From: an uncultured Treponema sp.
GTDB taxonomy: Bacteria > Spirochaetota > Spirochaetia > Treponematales > Treponemataceae
DNA: 64,000 nt
Assembly (NCBI GenBank): GCA_949299755.1
Contig: CASGBA010000002.1
Coordinates: forward strand, 248,001 to 312,000
Direction: 5' to 3'
Shown here: in pieces, positions 1 to 10,623 of the stretch
Position numbering within the stretch: position 1 is the first letter of the stretch
How the letters are laid out: the number at the start of each line of letters is the position of its first letter
Translations under genes and position numbers: made by a program
Notes under the pieces: model-generated
Told to the model about the DNA's origin: nothing
Database searches by the model: none
What the model saw: only the letters and a program-made list of their open reading frames with translations

Positions 1-1
1 G

Positions 2-181
2 GTGAAGGCATCCGACAAGGCGCTGGTTCCCATAAACCTGGCCTTCACCATTTCCCTGATAAGTCCCAGAATTCTGGAAAACAAAGTTAAAACAGACAGC
101 ATGGAGCCACTTTTCAGCAAAGAAGAAGCCATGGACGAAAGTATACACTTTATACAAATATATAAACAGTATTTGACTTGA
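2..181 (+). CDS. C-terminal end of an unidentified protein (partial, cut by window edge)
   Basis: An open frame runs from the left edge to a TGA at 179-181 and gives the last 59 residues of a protein that begins outside the window. The visible part includes [20 protein letters not shown] near its start and ends in IYKQYLT. I do not recognise the family from this fragment. It lies 25 bp upstream of the dehydratase-activase gene on the same strand, so the two may be co-transcribed. Confidence 0.5.
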   Translation: MKASDKALVPINLAFTISLISPRILENKVKTDSMEPLFSKEEAMDESIHFIQIYKQYLT

Positions 182-206
182 AAATTTCATATTTTATAGG
201 CATATT

Positions 207-3200
207 ATGATTATGGGAAATGTGATTGTTAGAATTGGGATTGATGTCGGTTCAACAACGGTAAAAACAGCGGCCCTTGACCCGGATGATAACATTATTT
301 TCGGGAAATACGAACGTCACAGGGCTGATATAAAGAGCACAATTGTGGCCGTTGTGAATGAAACTCTGGACGCAGTAAATGCTTATGGCGAAAAAAAAGG
401 TTCCCAGCCAAAAATCAGTGTAATTGTAACCGGTTCCGGGGGACTGGCAGTGTCTTACTGGCTTTCCATTCCGTTTATACAGGAAGTTGTGGCTTCCACT
501 GCCGCGGTAAAAAAAATAATTCCCCAGACAGATGTGGTAATTGAACTGGGCGGTGAAGACGCCAAAATCACATATTTTAAAAACGGCGTTGACCAAAGAA
601 TGAATGGAACCTGTGCGGGTGGTACAGGGGCTTTTATTGACCAGATGGCAGCTCTTTTGGAAACAGATGCCAACGGACTTAACGAATTAGCCAAGGAAGC
701 CAAAACAATTTACCCCATAGCGGCCAGGTGCGGCGTTTTTGCGAAAACGGATATACAACCCTTGATAAATGAGGGGGCACGCCGGGAAGATATTGCCGTA
801 AGTATTTTCCAGGCGGTGGTAAGCCAGACAATTTCCGGTCTTGCCTGCGGACGCCCCATAAGGGGAAATGTGGCCTTTTTGGGCGGCCCCCTCCACTTTA
901 TGGACCAGCTCAGGAAGCGATTCATAGAAACCCTCAATTTAAAAGATGAAGAGATAATAGTCCCGGACGATTCCCAGCTCTTTGTGGCCAGGGGGGCGGC
1001 TCTTTCCGCCACCATGTCCGAAGATTCGGAACAGGACAACCAGACTATCCGGGTGGAAGAAAACCAGGGGCATTCCTCCTGCTCTTCCTGTTCCTCTTGT
1101 TCTTCCTGCGACCAGGGCGAGCCTACGGAACCGGCAAGAAAAGCCAAGCTGCTGGCCGTGGAGGAATTCCGGGAAAGCCTTAAACTCCTTAAAGACGCCG
1201 AAATGGAAGAGGTTCAGAGGCTAGAGCCTTTATTCAAGGATCAGCGGGAGCTGGACTCCTTCAGGATGAGGCATGCGGAGGAAATGGCAGCCAGCGCTGA
1301 TTTGGACACAGCGAAGGGACCTGTATTCCTGGGTTTTGATGCCGGCTCAACCACCACTAAGGCGGTTCTGATTGACTCCATGGGAAGAATCCTGTGGAGG
1401 TTTTACGATGTGAATGCGGGGAATCCGGTGGATCTGGCAGTCCGTATTCTTAAAGACCTTTACAAGCGTATGCCTCAGGGGATGAAGATTGTCCGCTCCT
1501 GTTCCACCGGCTACGGGGAAACCCTTTTCCAAGCCGCATTGGGCGTGGATTCAGGAGAAGTGGAGACAATAGCCCATTACCGGGCGGCAAACTTTTTTGT
1601 CCCTGGAGTGGACTTCATACTGGACATAGGCGGACAGGACATGAAATGCCTCCGCACAAAGGACGGCGCCATAACCTCCATCCAGCTTAACGAAGCCTGT
1701 TCCTCAGGCTGCGGAAGCTTCCTGGACAACTTTGCCCGCTCCCTGGGAATGGACATCCACACCTTTTCATCCAAAGCCCTGCTGGCTTCAAAACCGGTGG
1801 ATTTGGGAACCCGCTGCACAATTTTCATGAACAGCCGCGTAAAGCAAGCCCAAAAGGAAGGGGCTTCCGTGGGCGACATTTCCGCGGGTCTCTCCTATTC
1901 AGTCATAAAAAACGCACTGTTCAAGGTCATAAAACTCAGGGATGCCAACGCAATCGGAGATAAAATCGTTGTCCAGGGGGGAACCTTCAACAATGATGCC
2001 GTATTGCGTGCCTTTGAAAAGATTTCCGGCAGAAACGTTTTCCGGCCGGATGTGGCGGGGCTTATGGGCGCTTACGGGGCGGCCTTAATCGCCCTGGACG
2101 AATGGAAGGCTGCCGGTTCCCCTGCGGATGCCCAGTCTTCCCTGGCAACCCTCGATCAGCTTGACAATTTCTCCGTCCAGCTTGAATTGCGCCGTTGCGG
2201 CAAATGCCCCAACAACTGCCAGCTGACGATAAACACATTCACAACCGGTATTTCCACGGAGGGTCCCGTGGAACAGATGGTGGCTCCTCCCCGCCGGTTT
2301 GTCACTGGCAACAGGTGCGAAAGGGGACTTGAACTGGACACACCGGAAGACAAAAAGAAAAGGTTAAGCGGAATAGAAAAACCGGCGAAAAAACCGGTGC
2401 CGAACCTTTTTGCCTGGAAATACGGCAGGCTTTTCAAATACACGCCCCTTGAACCGGAAAAAGCGCCCCGGGGAGATGTGGGGATACTCCGTGTGCTGAA
2501 TATGTACGAAAACTACCCGTTCTGGTTCACCTTCTTCACCAAGCTGGGCTTCCGGGTTAGGCTTTCACCCAGGTCAAGCAGGGCTGTTTATGAAATGGGT
2601 CTCGAAACAATCCCCTCGGAGTCTGTGTGCTATCCTGGTAAAATATCCCACGGCCACATTGAATCCCTGCTGCGCTCCGGGGTTAAATTCATCTTTTATC
2701 CCTGCGCTCCCTATGAACGCATAGAGGATCCCTCGGCGGGGAACCATTACAACTGCCCCATCGTCACCAGTTACCCGGAAGTCCTCCGCAATAACGTGGA
2801 CAAGCTCAGGCAGGACGAATCCATCATATTCATGAACCCCTTCCTGCCGATAGATGACAAGGAAAGACTGACAGTCAGGCTTCAGGAAGAACTTTGCGAA
2901 AAATTCAACATATCCAAGGATGAGATAACCTCGGCGGTGGATGCAGCCTGGGACGAGCAGACTTCTTTCCGGGACGAAACCGCCCGCAAAGGGGAAGAGG
3001 TTCTGGAGGAAATCGAAAAAACCGGCATGAAGGGGATTGTCCTTGCAGGCCGTCCCTACCATCTGGATCCGGAAATAAACCACGGGCTTCCGGAACTCAT
3101 TGCGGGTCTCGGAATCGCCGTTTTGACGGAAGATTCCGTCGCCCATCTGGGAAAGGTAAAAAGACCCCTGCGGGTTGTTGACCAATGGTCTTACCACAAC

Positions 3201-4736
3201 AGGCTTTACCGGGCCGGGGAATTTGTTTCACGCAGCAAAAACCTTGAGCTTGTCCAGCTCACCAGCTTCGGCTGCGGCCTTGATGCGGTCACAGCCGACC
3301 AGGTGCAGGAAATACTGGAAGCCGCGGGGAAAATGTATACCCTCATTAAGATAGACGAAGGCTCGAACCTGGGGGCTGTCCGGATAAGGATACGGAGCCT
3401 GTTGGCAGCCATAAAAGAAAGGGAGCGCCATTCCGAAGAGGTGAGGATATCCGGCTACAACAGGAAAAGGCCCGTTTTCACCAAGGAAATGAAGAAAACC
3501 TACACGATACTGGCTCCCCAGATGTCGCCCATCCATTTCCGCATATTGCAGTCAGCCTTTTCCTCCGCCGGATACAATTTTGTGATTCTTCCGGAAGTCG
3601 ATGCGGCTGCCGTGGATATCGGGCTTCAATATGTAAACAACGATGCCTGTTATCCGTCGATTATAGTCGCCGGCCAGATGATTTCCGCCCTGAAGTCCGG
3701 GAAATACGATTTGAACCGGGTTGCCCTCTTGATAACCCAGACCGGAGGCGGCTGCCGTGCCACCAACTACATCGGCTTTATCCGCCGGGCACTGACCGAC
3801 ATAGGTTGGTCACATATTCCCGTGATAAGCCTAAGCGCCCAGTCCTTTGAGAAAAACCCGGGATTCAAAATCACCCTGTCCCTGGTGAAACGGGCGATGA
3901 TGGCCCTCATGATAGGGGATTTGCTCATGCGGGTGCTTTACAGGACCCGCCCCTACGAGGCAGTGCCCGGCTCCGCGGACAAACTATACGAGGATTTTAA
4001 CGCCAGGGCAATTAAGCTCATGGAAAAGCCTTCCTGGTCAAAATACAGGGCCCTGGTTAAGGAAATCGTCCGCTCCTTCGATACCCTGGAACTGAAGCAA
4101 ATCCATAAGCCCAGGGTCGGTGTTGTGGGGGAAATCCTGGTAAAATTCCATCCCACGGCGAACAATGATATTTTCGGTGTAATTGAAAGGGAGGGTGCGG
4201 AATGTGTCGTGCCGGATTTGGCTGACTTCCTGTTCTATTCTTTCTCCGGCGGCATTTACCAGCACAGGAAACTTTCCAGACCGAAAAGCGCGGAAATTAT
4301 TTCACGGATTCTCATCAAGGTCATGGAATACTTCAGGAAAGATATCCGCAAGGCGCTGGAAAAATCAAAGCGTTTCCTTCCGCCGGAATCAATTTACAAG
4401 CTCCAGAAAGGGGTTGACGACATTGTGCAGCTGGGAAACATGACCGGTGAAGGCTGGTTCCTTACAGCGGAAATGGTGGAGCTTATACACTCAGGAGTGC
4501 CGAGCATAGCCTGCATCCAGCCCTTCGCCTGTCTGCCGAACCATGTAACAGGCAAGGGAATGATAAAGGAACTCCGGCGCCGGTTCCCGGAAGCGAACAT
4601 AGCCGCCATTGACTACGACCCGGGCGCAAGCGAAGTAAACCAGCTTAACAGACTGAAACTGATGCTGGCGAACGCCCCCATCGGCTCCCACCCGGATGAA
4701 ACGAAAACGGCGTCCCATGGAAGGCTGGAAGCCTAA
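207..4736 (+). CDS. Giant acyl-CoA dehydratase activase-related protein (BcrAD/BadFG ATPase x2 + DUF2229 + HgdB-like)
   Basis: A 1509-residue cytoplasmic protein of the 2-hydroxyacyl-CoA dehydratase activase superfamily. Two ASKHA-type ATPase domains are visible: residues about 5-280 ([28 protein letters not shown]) and about 373-650 ([31 protein letters not shown]). Such ATPases dimerise around a [4Fe-4S] cluster and drive electrons at low potential into a dehydratase or reductase. A CGKCPNNC cysteine cluster sits near residue 664. A DUF2229/HgdB-like region follows, with [22 protein letters not shown] and NDACYPS cysteines. The linker between the two ATPases holds a Ser-Ser-Cys repeat at residues 290-301. 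Length and domain order fit the roughly 1400-1500 residue fused family, whose physiological substrate is not established. The start is uncertain: ATG at 207, ATG at 213 and GTG at 222 all lack a strong ribosome-binding site. Confidence 0.85.
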   Translation: MIMGNVIVRIGIDVGSTTVKTAALDPDDNIIFGKYERHRADIKSTIVAVVNETLDAVNAYGEKKGSQPKISVIVTGSGGLAVSYWLSIPFIQEVVASTAAVKKIIPQTDVVIELGGEDAKITYFKNGVDQRMNGTCAGGTGAFIDQMAALLETDANGLNELAKEAKTIYPIAARCGVFAKTDIQPLINEGARREDIAVSIFQAVVSQTISGLACGRPIRGNVAFLGGPLHFMDQLRKRFIETLNLKDEEIIVPDDSQLFVARGAALSATMSEDSEQDNQTIRVEENQGHSSCSSCSSCSSCDQGEPTEPARKAKLLAVEEFRESLKLLKDAEMEEVQRLEPLFKDQRELDSFRMRHAEEMAASADLDTAKGPVFLGFDAGSTTTKAVLIDSMGRILWRFYDVNAGNPVDLAVRILKDLYKRMPQGMKIVRSCSTGYGETLFQAALGVDSGEVETIAHYRAANFFVPGVDFILDIGGQDMKCLRTKDGAITSIQLNEACSSGCGSFLDNFARSLGMDIHTFSSKALLASKPVDLGTRCTIFMNSRVKQAQKEGASVGDISAGLSYSVIKNALFKVIKLRDANAIGDKIVVQGGTFNNDAVLRAFEKISGRNVFRPDVAGLMGAYGAALIALDEWKAAGSPADAQSSLATLDQLDNFSVQLELRRCGKCPNNCQLTINTFTTGISTEGPVEQMVAPPRRFVTGNRCERGLELDTPEDKKKRLSGIEKPAKKPVPNLFAWKYGRLFKYTPLEPEKAPRGDVGILRVLNMYENYPFWFTFFTKLGFRVRLSPRSSRAVYEMGLETIPSESVCYPGKISHGHIESLLRSGVKFIFYPCAPYERIEDPSAGNHYNCPIVTSYPEVLRNNVDKLRQDESIIFMNPFLPIDDKERLTVRLQEELCEKFNISKDEITSAVDAAWDEQTSFRDETARKGEEVLEEIEKTGMKGIVLAGRPYHLDPEINHGLPELIAGLGIAVLTEDSVAHLGKVKRPLRVVDQWSYHNRLYRAGEFVSRSKNLELVQLTSFGCGLDAVTADQVQEILEAAGKMYTLIKIDEGSNLGAVRIRIRSLLAAIKERERHSEEVRISGYNRKRPVFTKEMKKTYTILAPQMSPIHFRILQSAFSSAGYNFVILPEVDAAAVDIGLQYVNNDACYPSIIVAGQMISALKSGKYDLNRVALLITQTGGGCRATNYIGFIRRALTDIGWSHIPVISLSAQSFEKNPGFKITLSLVKRAMMALMIGDLLMRVLYRTRPYEAVPGSADKLYEDFNARAIKLMEKPSWSKYRALVKEIVRSFDTLELKQIHKPRVGVVGEILVKFHPTANNDIFGVIEREGAECVVPDLADFLFYSFSGGIYQHRKLSRPKSAEIISRILIKVMEYFRKDIRKALEKSKRFLPPESIYKLQKGVDDIVQLGNMTGEGWFLTAEMVELIHSGVPSIACIQPFACLPNHVTGKGMIKELRRRFPEANIAAIDYDPGASEVNQLNRLKLMLANAPIGSHPDETKTASHGRLEA

Positions 4737-4770
4737 ATCCGGCGGGCTTTTGAGCCGATATTTAAACGGT

Positions 4771-6132
4771 ATGGCCTTTCCGCAGGTGAAAAAAAAATCT
4801 TTCCGCCCCGTATCCGGGTTTTCCCTATTCCGGAAGCTTTTTTATTTTCTCTGGATTTTATTCCCCCTCTTTGTCCACGCCTATACGGCGGAAGCCATAT
4901 TCCCGCCGGCGGGCTTTATGGAAACAGCGGAAATAAGGAAAAAAGCTTCCGGGAAATGGCTGGAAGATGAAATATCCAGAATTTCAATCCGTAAACCGGA
5001 GATAATGAGGGATCAACTGGGTTTCGGATATGAATTCTCCTGTTCCCTTTCGGAAAATTCCGGCAGCTTGATAATACGGGTAAAACCGGAAAATAACGAA
5101 GGAATCCAGGGGGAATGGAGATTGTACCGTTCCTTTTCCACCGGACTTCCGGAAGAAATCAGGATTTTTCCCATAAATGATGGGAATGTTTTCGTATCCA
5201 TCAAACCGCCCGAATCACCACAAAAAAAACCGGTGCTTTCCATAGAAGTATACGGCTTGAAACTCTGCGAAAACATTCCTGTAGGGGTTTCTTTTGAAAA
5301 TCTATACCACCTTCCCTTGAAGGATATTTATGAAATGACCGAAACCCTGACTCCCTGGTATATTTTTTCCCATGATGAAAGCAATTATGTTGACATCATA
5401 TCGGTTGCGGCTTCAATAAGGAACCTTTTACCCAGGTTGGTTTACACGGAAGACGGAGCCTTTGACGAAAACGGGAAACCGGTACACATAAAAGACCTTT
5501 CACCCCAGACAGAAAAGGAAATGGAGGGGGAAAACATAATTGGAGGGGTGAATTGTTCCGGCTTCGTAAAATGGATTGTAGACGGAATCATAAGGCCTGC
5601 GGCAGGGAACGGGTTGTTCATACCGCCGTTGAAAACACCCACGGATAATCCCGGAACCCATTTTACGAACCCTTACAAGGAACAGCGGGATCTCTTTTTC
5701 GGCCTTGACTGGTGCAGGAACCTGGCTGCGGCGGTTGTAACCTTGAATGCAGGCAAAACCATTATGCCGGCAGAATCCGGGGCAGACGTAACTTATTCGG
5801 TTTTCGCTGACGGAGAAGGTTATTTTAAAAACGCCGGATATTCCGTCAGAGAGCTTTTGCCACTCCTCTATTATCTGGCAGTAAGGGAGCCGGGATGCTT
5901 TTATTTGGGGGCTGTAAACCGGGTCAGGGGGGATCCGCCCTTGAGACAATACCACCATATCGCAGCCTTTTTCCCATATTTTTCACGCGAAACCGGTTTC
6001 ACTGTGTTGGTTTTTGAAAGTGCTGTGGAAACAGGAATCCCTGTTTTTATAGAAAGAAACAAAGACGCTTTTATACATTTATCCAGAATAAAAGTTCCGG
6101 AAGCTGGAAGATTCATGCTCCAAAATGAATAA
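4771..6132 (+). CDS. Exported protein with NlpC/P60-like cysteine motif
   Basis: A 453-residue protein from the chosen ATG at 4771. An upstream in-frame ATG at 4696 would overlap the previous gene by 41 bp and lengthen the N-terminus before the signal sequence. The N-terminus has a basic stretch and a hydrophobic core (LFYFLWILFPLFVHAYTAEA), so the protein is probably exported. The middle contains VNCSGFVKW (Cys codon 5554-5556), which resembles the catalytic cysteine motif of NlpC/P60 peptidases. A later EPGCFYLGA segment followed by YHHIAAFFPYF (His codons near 5953) could supply the catalytic histidine. The Cys-to-His distance is longer than usual, so the assignment is only by motif. It could be a cell-wall peptidase or amidase. 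No clear Shine-Dalgarno sequence is visible for either start. Confidence 0.6.
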   Translation: MAFPQVKKKSFRPVSGFSLFRKLFYFLWILFPLFVHAYTAEAIFPPAGFMETAEIRKKASGKWLEDEISRISIRKPEIMRDQLGFGYEFSCSLSENSGSLIIRVKPENNEGIQGEWRLYRSFSTGLPEEIRIFPINDGNVFVSIKPPESPQKKPVLSIEVYGLKLCENIPVGVSFENLYHLPLKDIYEMTETLTPWYIFSHDESNYVDIISVAASIRNLLPRLVYTEDGAFDENGKPVHIKDLSPQTEKEMEGENIIGGVNCSGFVKWIVDGIIRPAAGNGLFIPPLKTPTDNPGTHFTNPYKEQRDLFFGLDWCRNLAAAVVTLNAGKTIMPAESGADVTYSVFADGEGYFKNAGYSVRELLPLLYYLAVREPGCFYLGAVNRVRGDPPLRQYHHIAAFFPYFSRETGFTVLVFESAVETGIPVFIERNKDAFIHLSRIKVPEAGRFMLQNE

Positions 6133-6135
6133 TAA

Positions 6136-6164
6136 TGGACGATAACGGTATCTTATAGTATAAC
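6136..6164 (+). promoter_or_regulatory. Sigma70-type promoter for HAD gene (leaderless layout)
   Basis: TGGACG at 6136-6141, a 17-bp spacer and TATAAC at 6159-6164. The ATG of the next gene is at 6171, only six bases after the -10 box, so transcription would start at or next to the start codon. The gene also lacks a ribosome-binding site. Confidence 0.45.
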
Positions 6165-6170
6165 TATAGG

Positions 6171-6887
6171 ATGAAGAAAGCCTTTACCCACAGGGATATA
6201 GACGCTGTTGCCTTTGATATTGACGGAACCTTATATCCGGCGCCCAGACTTTACCGTAAACTCCCCTTATACTTTCTGAAAAATATGTCCTTTTTCCTTG
6301 CCTTTAACAAGGTTAGAAAAATTCTTCATAAAAACCTGCCGGAAAACCTCCCGGAAAACAACGGCGGAAAATCCTTCCACGAAATACAGGCAAACCTGAT
6401 GGCATCAGAAATGGGAATTTCCCCGGAAGAAGCCGGAAAAAAAGTAAAGGATATTGTGTACGAAGGCTTAAAACCATTTTTTCTGGAACTAAAGCCCTTC
6501 CCTTGTCTGCAAGAGATTTTCTCCGGTTTAAAAAAAGCAGGATTTAAAACAGGGATTTTGTCGGATTTTCCGCCGGAACAAAAAGGCAATATCTGGGGAA
6601 TTGGTTCATACTGCGATGCGGTGCTTTCCTCGGAAGAATCCGGGGCGCTGAAACCCTCCCCGACAGCCTTCAAGTTTCTTTCCGATAAACTGGATGTTCC
6701 TTCTGACCGCATTTTATATGTGGGAAACAGTTTGAAATCAGATATAAGAGGGGCTTCAGCCGCCGGAATGAAAACAGCCCTTATACTCTCGCCTTTTGAT
6801 ATTTTTAATATGAAAAAAAAACGCGCCTGTGATATTTATTTTTATTCCTATCGTCAATTTTTGACTGATGTGGTAAACTTTGAATAA
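6171..6887 (+). CDS. HAD-superfamily hydrolase (phosphatase)
   Basis: A 238-residue cytoplasmic haloacid-dehalogenase-fold hydrolase. Motif I is FDIDGTLYP near residue 17, with the nucleophile Asp and the general-acid Asp. A helical cap follows. Motif II is ILSD, the motif III lysine is in GALKPSPTAF, and motif IV is ILYVGNSLKSDIRGA. Spacing and the C1-type cap between motifs I and II fit small-molecule phosphatases such as phosphoglycolate or nucleotide phosphatases; the substrate cannot be read from sequence. It lies between the exported NlpC-like gene and the coiled-coil gene on the same strand. No Shine-Dalgarno sequence is visible, and a -10 box lies six bases upstream of ATG, so the message may be leaderless. 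Confidence 0.85.
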   Translation: MKKAFTHRDIDAVAFDIDGTLYPAPRLYRKLPLYFLKNMSFFLAFNKVRKILHKNLPENLPENNGGKSFHEIQANLMASEMGISPEEAGKKVKDIVYEGLKPFFLELKPFPCLQEIFSGLKKAGFKTGILSDFPPEQKGNIWGIGSYCDAVLSSEESGALKPSPTAFKFLSDKLDVPSDRILYVGNSLKSDIRGASAAGMKTALILSPFDIFNMKKKRACDIYFYSYRQFLTDVVNFE

Positions 6888-6910
6888 CAGCGCAAAAAGG
6901 GTGGTCGTAG

Positions 6911-9900
6911 ATGTTTACTACAGGAAATATCATTACGCTGGGTATATGTTTAATTCTCATCGTAATATTCCGGCATTTTGATAAAAGCAACCGTTCTTTT
7001 GAAAAACTGAAACGGTTTTATGACAAGCAAAAAGACGATTTTTCCGCTTATGTCACCACTAAAACCCAGGGGTTGGAAAATGCTTCCATCGACATAAGGA
7101 CTATGATGGATCGGGCAAGCGCAGCTATTGCGAAACTGAAGGAGACAAGAAGCAATCTGGAAAAAGAGGAAGAGGAGCTTTATGCACGGCGGAAGGAAGT
7201 CACCGATTTTATCCTACAGATAAAAGCTTCCGGACAAACTGTTTCCAAACTGATGGAGGCCATAGCCGCCGCGGACAAAAATCTGGCTAAAATTGCGGAG
7301 GAATCGGACTTCGCCGACTCAATCGGTGTAAAAATCCAAAACGCAAAAAAGGAAATGGAAGGGATATCCATGTCCCTCTCCCAGCTTGAACAAAGGTTCG
7401 CCCGGGAAAATTCAGCCGCCCTGTCCGCAGCCCGGGAAGAGGTTTTTTCAAAATTCACCGGGGACGTGGAGGAAATAAACATCCGGGTGGAAAAAATCCG
7501 CCGGGAAAGTGAAAAGTTGGAAGCCACCGCCCTTGAAAACCTCCAGAGGGTCTATGACAACCTTTTTGAAAAAGCTTCCGACAGGGCGGAAAAACTCGAG
7601 GAAAATGTATTTGAAAAACTTCAGGGACAGGCATTGGCACGCCTTGAAAAATACAAGGAAACCATAGAAACCCGCACTTCCGAAATGCTCCAGCAGACAA
7701 AGGAAAAACTTTCAGAAAGCCAGCAGTCCTTGAAAGATTTTAAGGCGGAATGGAAAAACCAGAGCGAAACAATCATCCGGGAATCAAAAACCCATACCCA
7801 TAACCTTGTGGCCGAGCAAACCGCTGTCCAAAAATCTTTCTTTGAAAAACTGAAAAACGAAACGGCGGGACTTTCGGAGAAAATTTCAGCCTCGGCGGCC
7901 GCCTCTGAATCCAGATTGGCGGCACTGGAGGAAAAACTTGCGGGATTCGAAAAAGACTCTTCCTACCAACTTTCCAAATTCAACACAATACTGGACGAAA
8001 TTCCTTCCATGGACGGGAAACTCCGTATGTCTCTACAGGATTTGGAGAAAAAAACAAGCGCATCCTTCGAGCTTTTTGTACAGGATCAGAACACAAGACG
8101 GGACAGCTTTGAGGCCTCATTTAATTCCAGATCGGAATCCCTGATGAACAAAATCCAGAATCTTGAAAACTCAATCAATGATTTGAAAACCCATGCCTAT
8201 GCAAATGTCTCGGAAAAACTCAAAGCTTTTGAGGATGATTTTTTCAGGGATCTTACAAACCGCGGAAACGCCATGGCTGCGGAAATACAAAACTGGCAGG
8301 ATAACCTTGAAGGAAGGCTGGAAGCCCTTTCCGCTAAAAATGAATCGGAAAGAACGGATGCGGAAAATGAATACACAGAAAAACTTAAAGAAAGGCTTTC
8401 TGAACTGGCGGAAAGCTACCGGGCTCAAACCGATAAGATCGAAAACCAGATTTCTGAAGTTGAGTTGGATTTAAGAAACCGTATCACAAACAGCGCCGCA
8501 TCCATCCAGGCTTTTTCGGAACAGTACCGGACGGAATTCCTTCAGGCTAAGGAAAATGCGGATGTCTTTGCCAGGAATGAATTGCAAACCCATTCAATCG
8601 AGTTGCAGGAAGCCCTGCGGAAACAGCGGCTGGAGATGGATTCCAGATACAGGGATTTGTTGGCATCCATCGAAACAGCCCGGGAAGACTCGGAAAACAT
8701 GATAAACGGTATAAAAGAGAATGTTTCCGAGTGGCAGCGTAAAAATGAAAGATTGATGGAAACAGCTTCCTCCGAACTGGAGGGACAAATTTCCGAATTC
8801 CGAGATTCCACTGCCGCAATGATTAAAAATCTGGAAGTATCCACCCAGGAAGATTTTTCCGCTGCGGTTAAACGAATCGGACAGGATACCCTTGAACTAC
8901 AGAATTCCGTGGAAGATTTGCGCGGAAAAATCACCAATGCGGGCAAGGATTTGGACGAGCGCAGCAGGGAGGCCCTGGATAAATTCGCCAAAACCTTCGA
9001 AACCCTTTCCAAGGAAACAGCGGAACAAATTGAGGAAACCAAAAAAGAAGCTGATAATTCCCTGCGCTTATTCAAAACATCGGCCGTTGAAATCGGGGCA
9101 TCTTTTGAAGACACAAAGCAAAAACTTTTCAAAAAACTTCAAAACGATGTGGATTCAATTTCAGACAATCTGGATGAAATCACAGCGAAACAGAAAAACT
9201 TCGTGGAACAAACACGTATTTTCACCAGAGCTGACGAGCTTAAAACAAACCTTGAAGAGAGCATTGAAAAACTCAAAATCGAAGTTGGAAGCTTTAACGT
9301 TTACCAGGAAACGATGTCACGGCTTGAAAACCAGTACAAGCACATACGCAGTCTGGAGGAAGAGGCGGAACAAAAACTCGGAAAAATGTCCTCGGAGAAA
9401 AAGCGCATAGACGCCATGGAGGCGGATTTCAACAACCTGTTGGGTCTTTCCTCCAAAATCGCGGAAAGAATTTCCGAGCTTACCCGCACGAACGACGATG
9501 TGCAGGAATATCAGGTTAAAATCAGACGGTTTGAGGACAGCATAAATGATGTGAACACACGGTATGAACGGCTGGCAAAAAAAGCGCTTGTGCTTGACCA
9601 GACTATAGACGGTGTGGATAAAGCCTTTAACTCCCTTAAAGAGCTTGAAAACAACCTCCGCTCATACCGTGAGGAAACAGCGGCTCTTCCGGAAGATATT
9701 GCAGCCATTAAAAACAAAATTGATACCCTTTTGGACGCCTCTGAACGGGCCGGGGAAGTTGAAAGCAAGGTCACACAATTGGAAAGCGAGCTTTCGGACG
9801 TGGAAAAACGCTCCAAACGGATACAGGCGGACAGGGAATCTTTTGTAAACACAGAGAAAAGGCTTGTGGATTTAAAGAAAGAAGCGGATAAAGCCATCGG

Positions 9901-10084
9901 GTTGTTCCATGCCCTGGTAAAAGAGGAGGATCCCACCCAGAAGAAAAAGAAGGGCGCCCCTGCCATCAGCGACCGGGAAAACATAAAGGCCCTTAAACAT
10001 GAAGGATGGACAACGGATCAAATCGCCCGGGCTCTTCATTTGTCAAAGGGTGAGGTTGAATTAGTCTTGGAAATGCCGGACTGA
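6911..10084 (+). CDS. SpiroCoCo-type giant coiled-coil protein with C-terminal HTH
   Basis: A 1057-residue protein. A single hydrophobic segment lies near the N-terminus (IITLGICLILIVIFRHF, about residues 7-23). About 950 residues of nearly uninterrupted heptad-rich coiled coil follow, dense in Glu, Lys, Ala and Ser. A lysine-rich KKKKG stretch precedes a short C-terminal helix-turn-helix (EGWTTDQIARALHLSKGEVE). This layout matches the spirochete-restricted SpiroCoCo family. It is probably anchored in the inner membrane, with the rod in the cytoplasm and a nucleic-acid- or partner-binding tip; a structural role in cell shape, filaments or chromosome tethering is inference. Its 3' end overlaps the convergent ispF gene by 24 bp. 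Confidence 0.85.
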   Translation: MFTTGNIITLGICLILIVIFRHFDKSNRSFEKLKRFYDKQKDDFSAYVTTKTQGLENASIDIRTMMDRASAAIAKLKETRSNLEKEEEELYARRKEVTDFILQIKASGQTVSKLMEAIAAADKNLAKIAEESDFADSIGVKIQNAKKEMEGISMSLSQLEQRFARENSAALSAAREEVFSKFTGDVEEINIRVEKIRRESEKLEATALENLQRVYDNLFEKASDRAEKLEENVFEKLQGQALARLEKYKETIETRTSEMLQQTKEKLSESQQSLKDFKAEWKNQSETIIRESKTHTHNLVAEQTAVQKSFFEKLKNETAGLSEKISASAAASESRLAALEEKLAGFEKDSSYQLSKFNTILDEIPSMDGKLRMSLQDLEKKTSASFELFVQDQNTRRDSFEASFNSRSESLMNKIQNLENSINDLKTHAYANVSEKLKAFEDDFFRDLTNRGNAMAAEIQNWQDNLEGRLEALSAKNESERTDAENEYTEKLKERLSELAESYRAQTDKIENQISEVELDLRNRITNSAASIQAFSEQYRTEFLQAKENADVFARNELQTHSIELQEALRKQRLEMDSRYRDLLASIETAREDSENMINGIKENVSEWQRKNERLMETASSELEGQISEFRDSTAAMIKNLEVSTQEDFSAAVKRIGQDTLELQNSVEDLRGKITNAGKDLDERSREALDKFAKTFETLSKETAEQIEETKKEADNSLRLFKTSAVEIGASFEDTKQKLFKKLQNDVDSISDNLDEITAKQKNFVEQTRIFTRADELKTNLEESIEKLKIEVGSFNVYQETMSRLENQYKHIRSLEEEAEQKLGKMSSEKKRIDAMEADFNNLLGLSSKIAERISELTRTNDDVQEYQVKIRRFEDSINDVNTRYERLAKKALVLDQTIDGVDKAFNSLKELENNLRSYREETAALPEDIAAIKNKIDTLLDASERAGEVESKVTQLESELSDVEKRSKRIQADRESFVNTEKRLVDLKKEADKAIGLFHALVKEEDPTQKKKKGAPAISDRENIKALKHEGWTTDQIARALHLSKGEVELVLEMPD

Positions 10085-10564
10085 TTTAGAAAGAAGACAG
10101 ACAACCTGGGCGTCCACAGCCCTGCCTTCCCCCACATCCCCCAACCCTTCGGCGGTTTTTGCCTTGACAAAAACACGGCCTGTGGAGTCTTCCGGCGGCA
10201 ATGAGAGTATACCCGCTATCGAATTTATGATTTTTTCCCGCCAGGGCAGGAGTTTCGGTCTCTCCAGATGGACTACGCAATCCAAATTTTCCAAAATCCA
10301 GCCATCAGCTTTTATTTTCTCCCAGGCTGTCTTTAGCAATTCAGCGGAATCCGCGTCTTTCCAGCGGGCATCCCCTGGCGGGAACATTTCGCCGATATCG
10401 CCGGAGCCGGAAGCTCCCAGGAGGGCGTCCGTAACGGCGTGCAGCAACGCATCGCCGTCGGAGTGGCCGGCTTCACCGCATTCAAAGGGGATATGGACGC
10501 CTCCAAGCATCAAACGCCGGCCGGGAACCAGGCGGTGCCGGTCGGTTCCCAGCCCGACCCGCAT
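10061..10564 (-). CDS. ispF: 2-C-methyl-D-erythritol 2,4-cyclodiphosphate synthase
   Basis: A 167-residue enzyme of the non-mevalonate (MEP) isoprenoid pathway. It converts CDP-methylerythritol 2-phosphate to the 2,4-cyclodiphosphate with release of CMP, and works as a Zn-dependent trimer. Diagnostic motifs are present: GTDRHRL (metal-binding Asp and His), GHSDGDALLHAVTDALLG, DIGEMFPP and the C-terminal EGLGDVGEG loop. The ATG at 10564 gives the usual family length of about 160 residues. A longer reading frame upstream from 10654 has no family similarity and was not used. The gene lies downstream of carD; the carD-ispD-ispF grouping is familiar from other bacteria, but ispD is absent here. 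It overlaps the end of the convergent coiled-coil gene by 24 bp. Confidence 0.95.
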   Translation of the reverse strand: MRVGLGTDRHRLVPGRRLMLGGVHIPFECGEAGHSDGDALLHAVTDALLGASGSGDIGEMFPPGDARWKDADSAELLKTAWEKIKADGWILENLDCVVHLERPKLLPWREKIINSIAGILSLPPEDSTGRVFVKAKTAEGLGDVGEGRAVDAQVVCLLSKSVRHFQD

Positions 10565-10623
10565 GATTTTTTCTGTTATTTTATGATTTTCCCCGTTTCC
10601 CTGTCTTTCCAACCCGTCATTCA

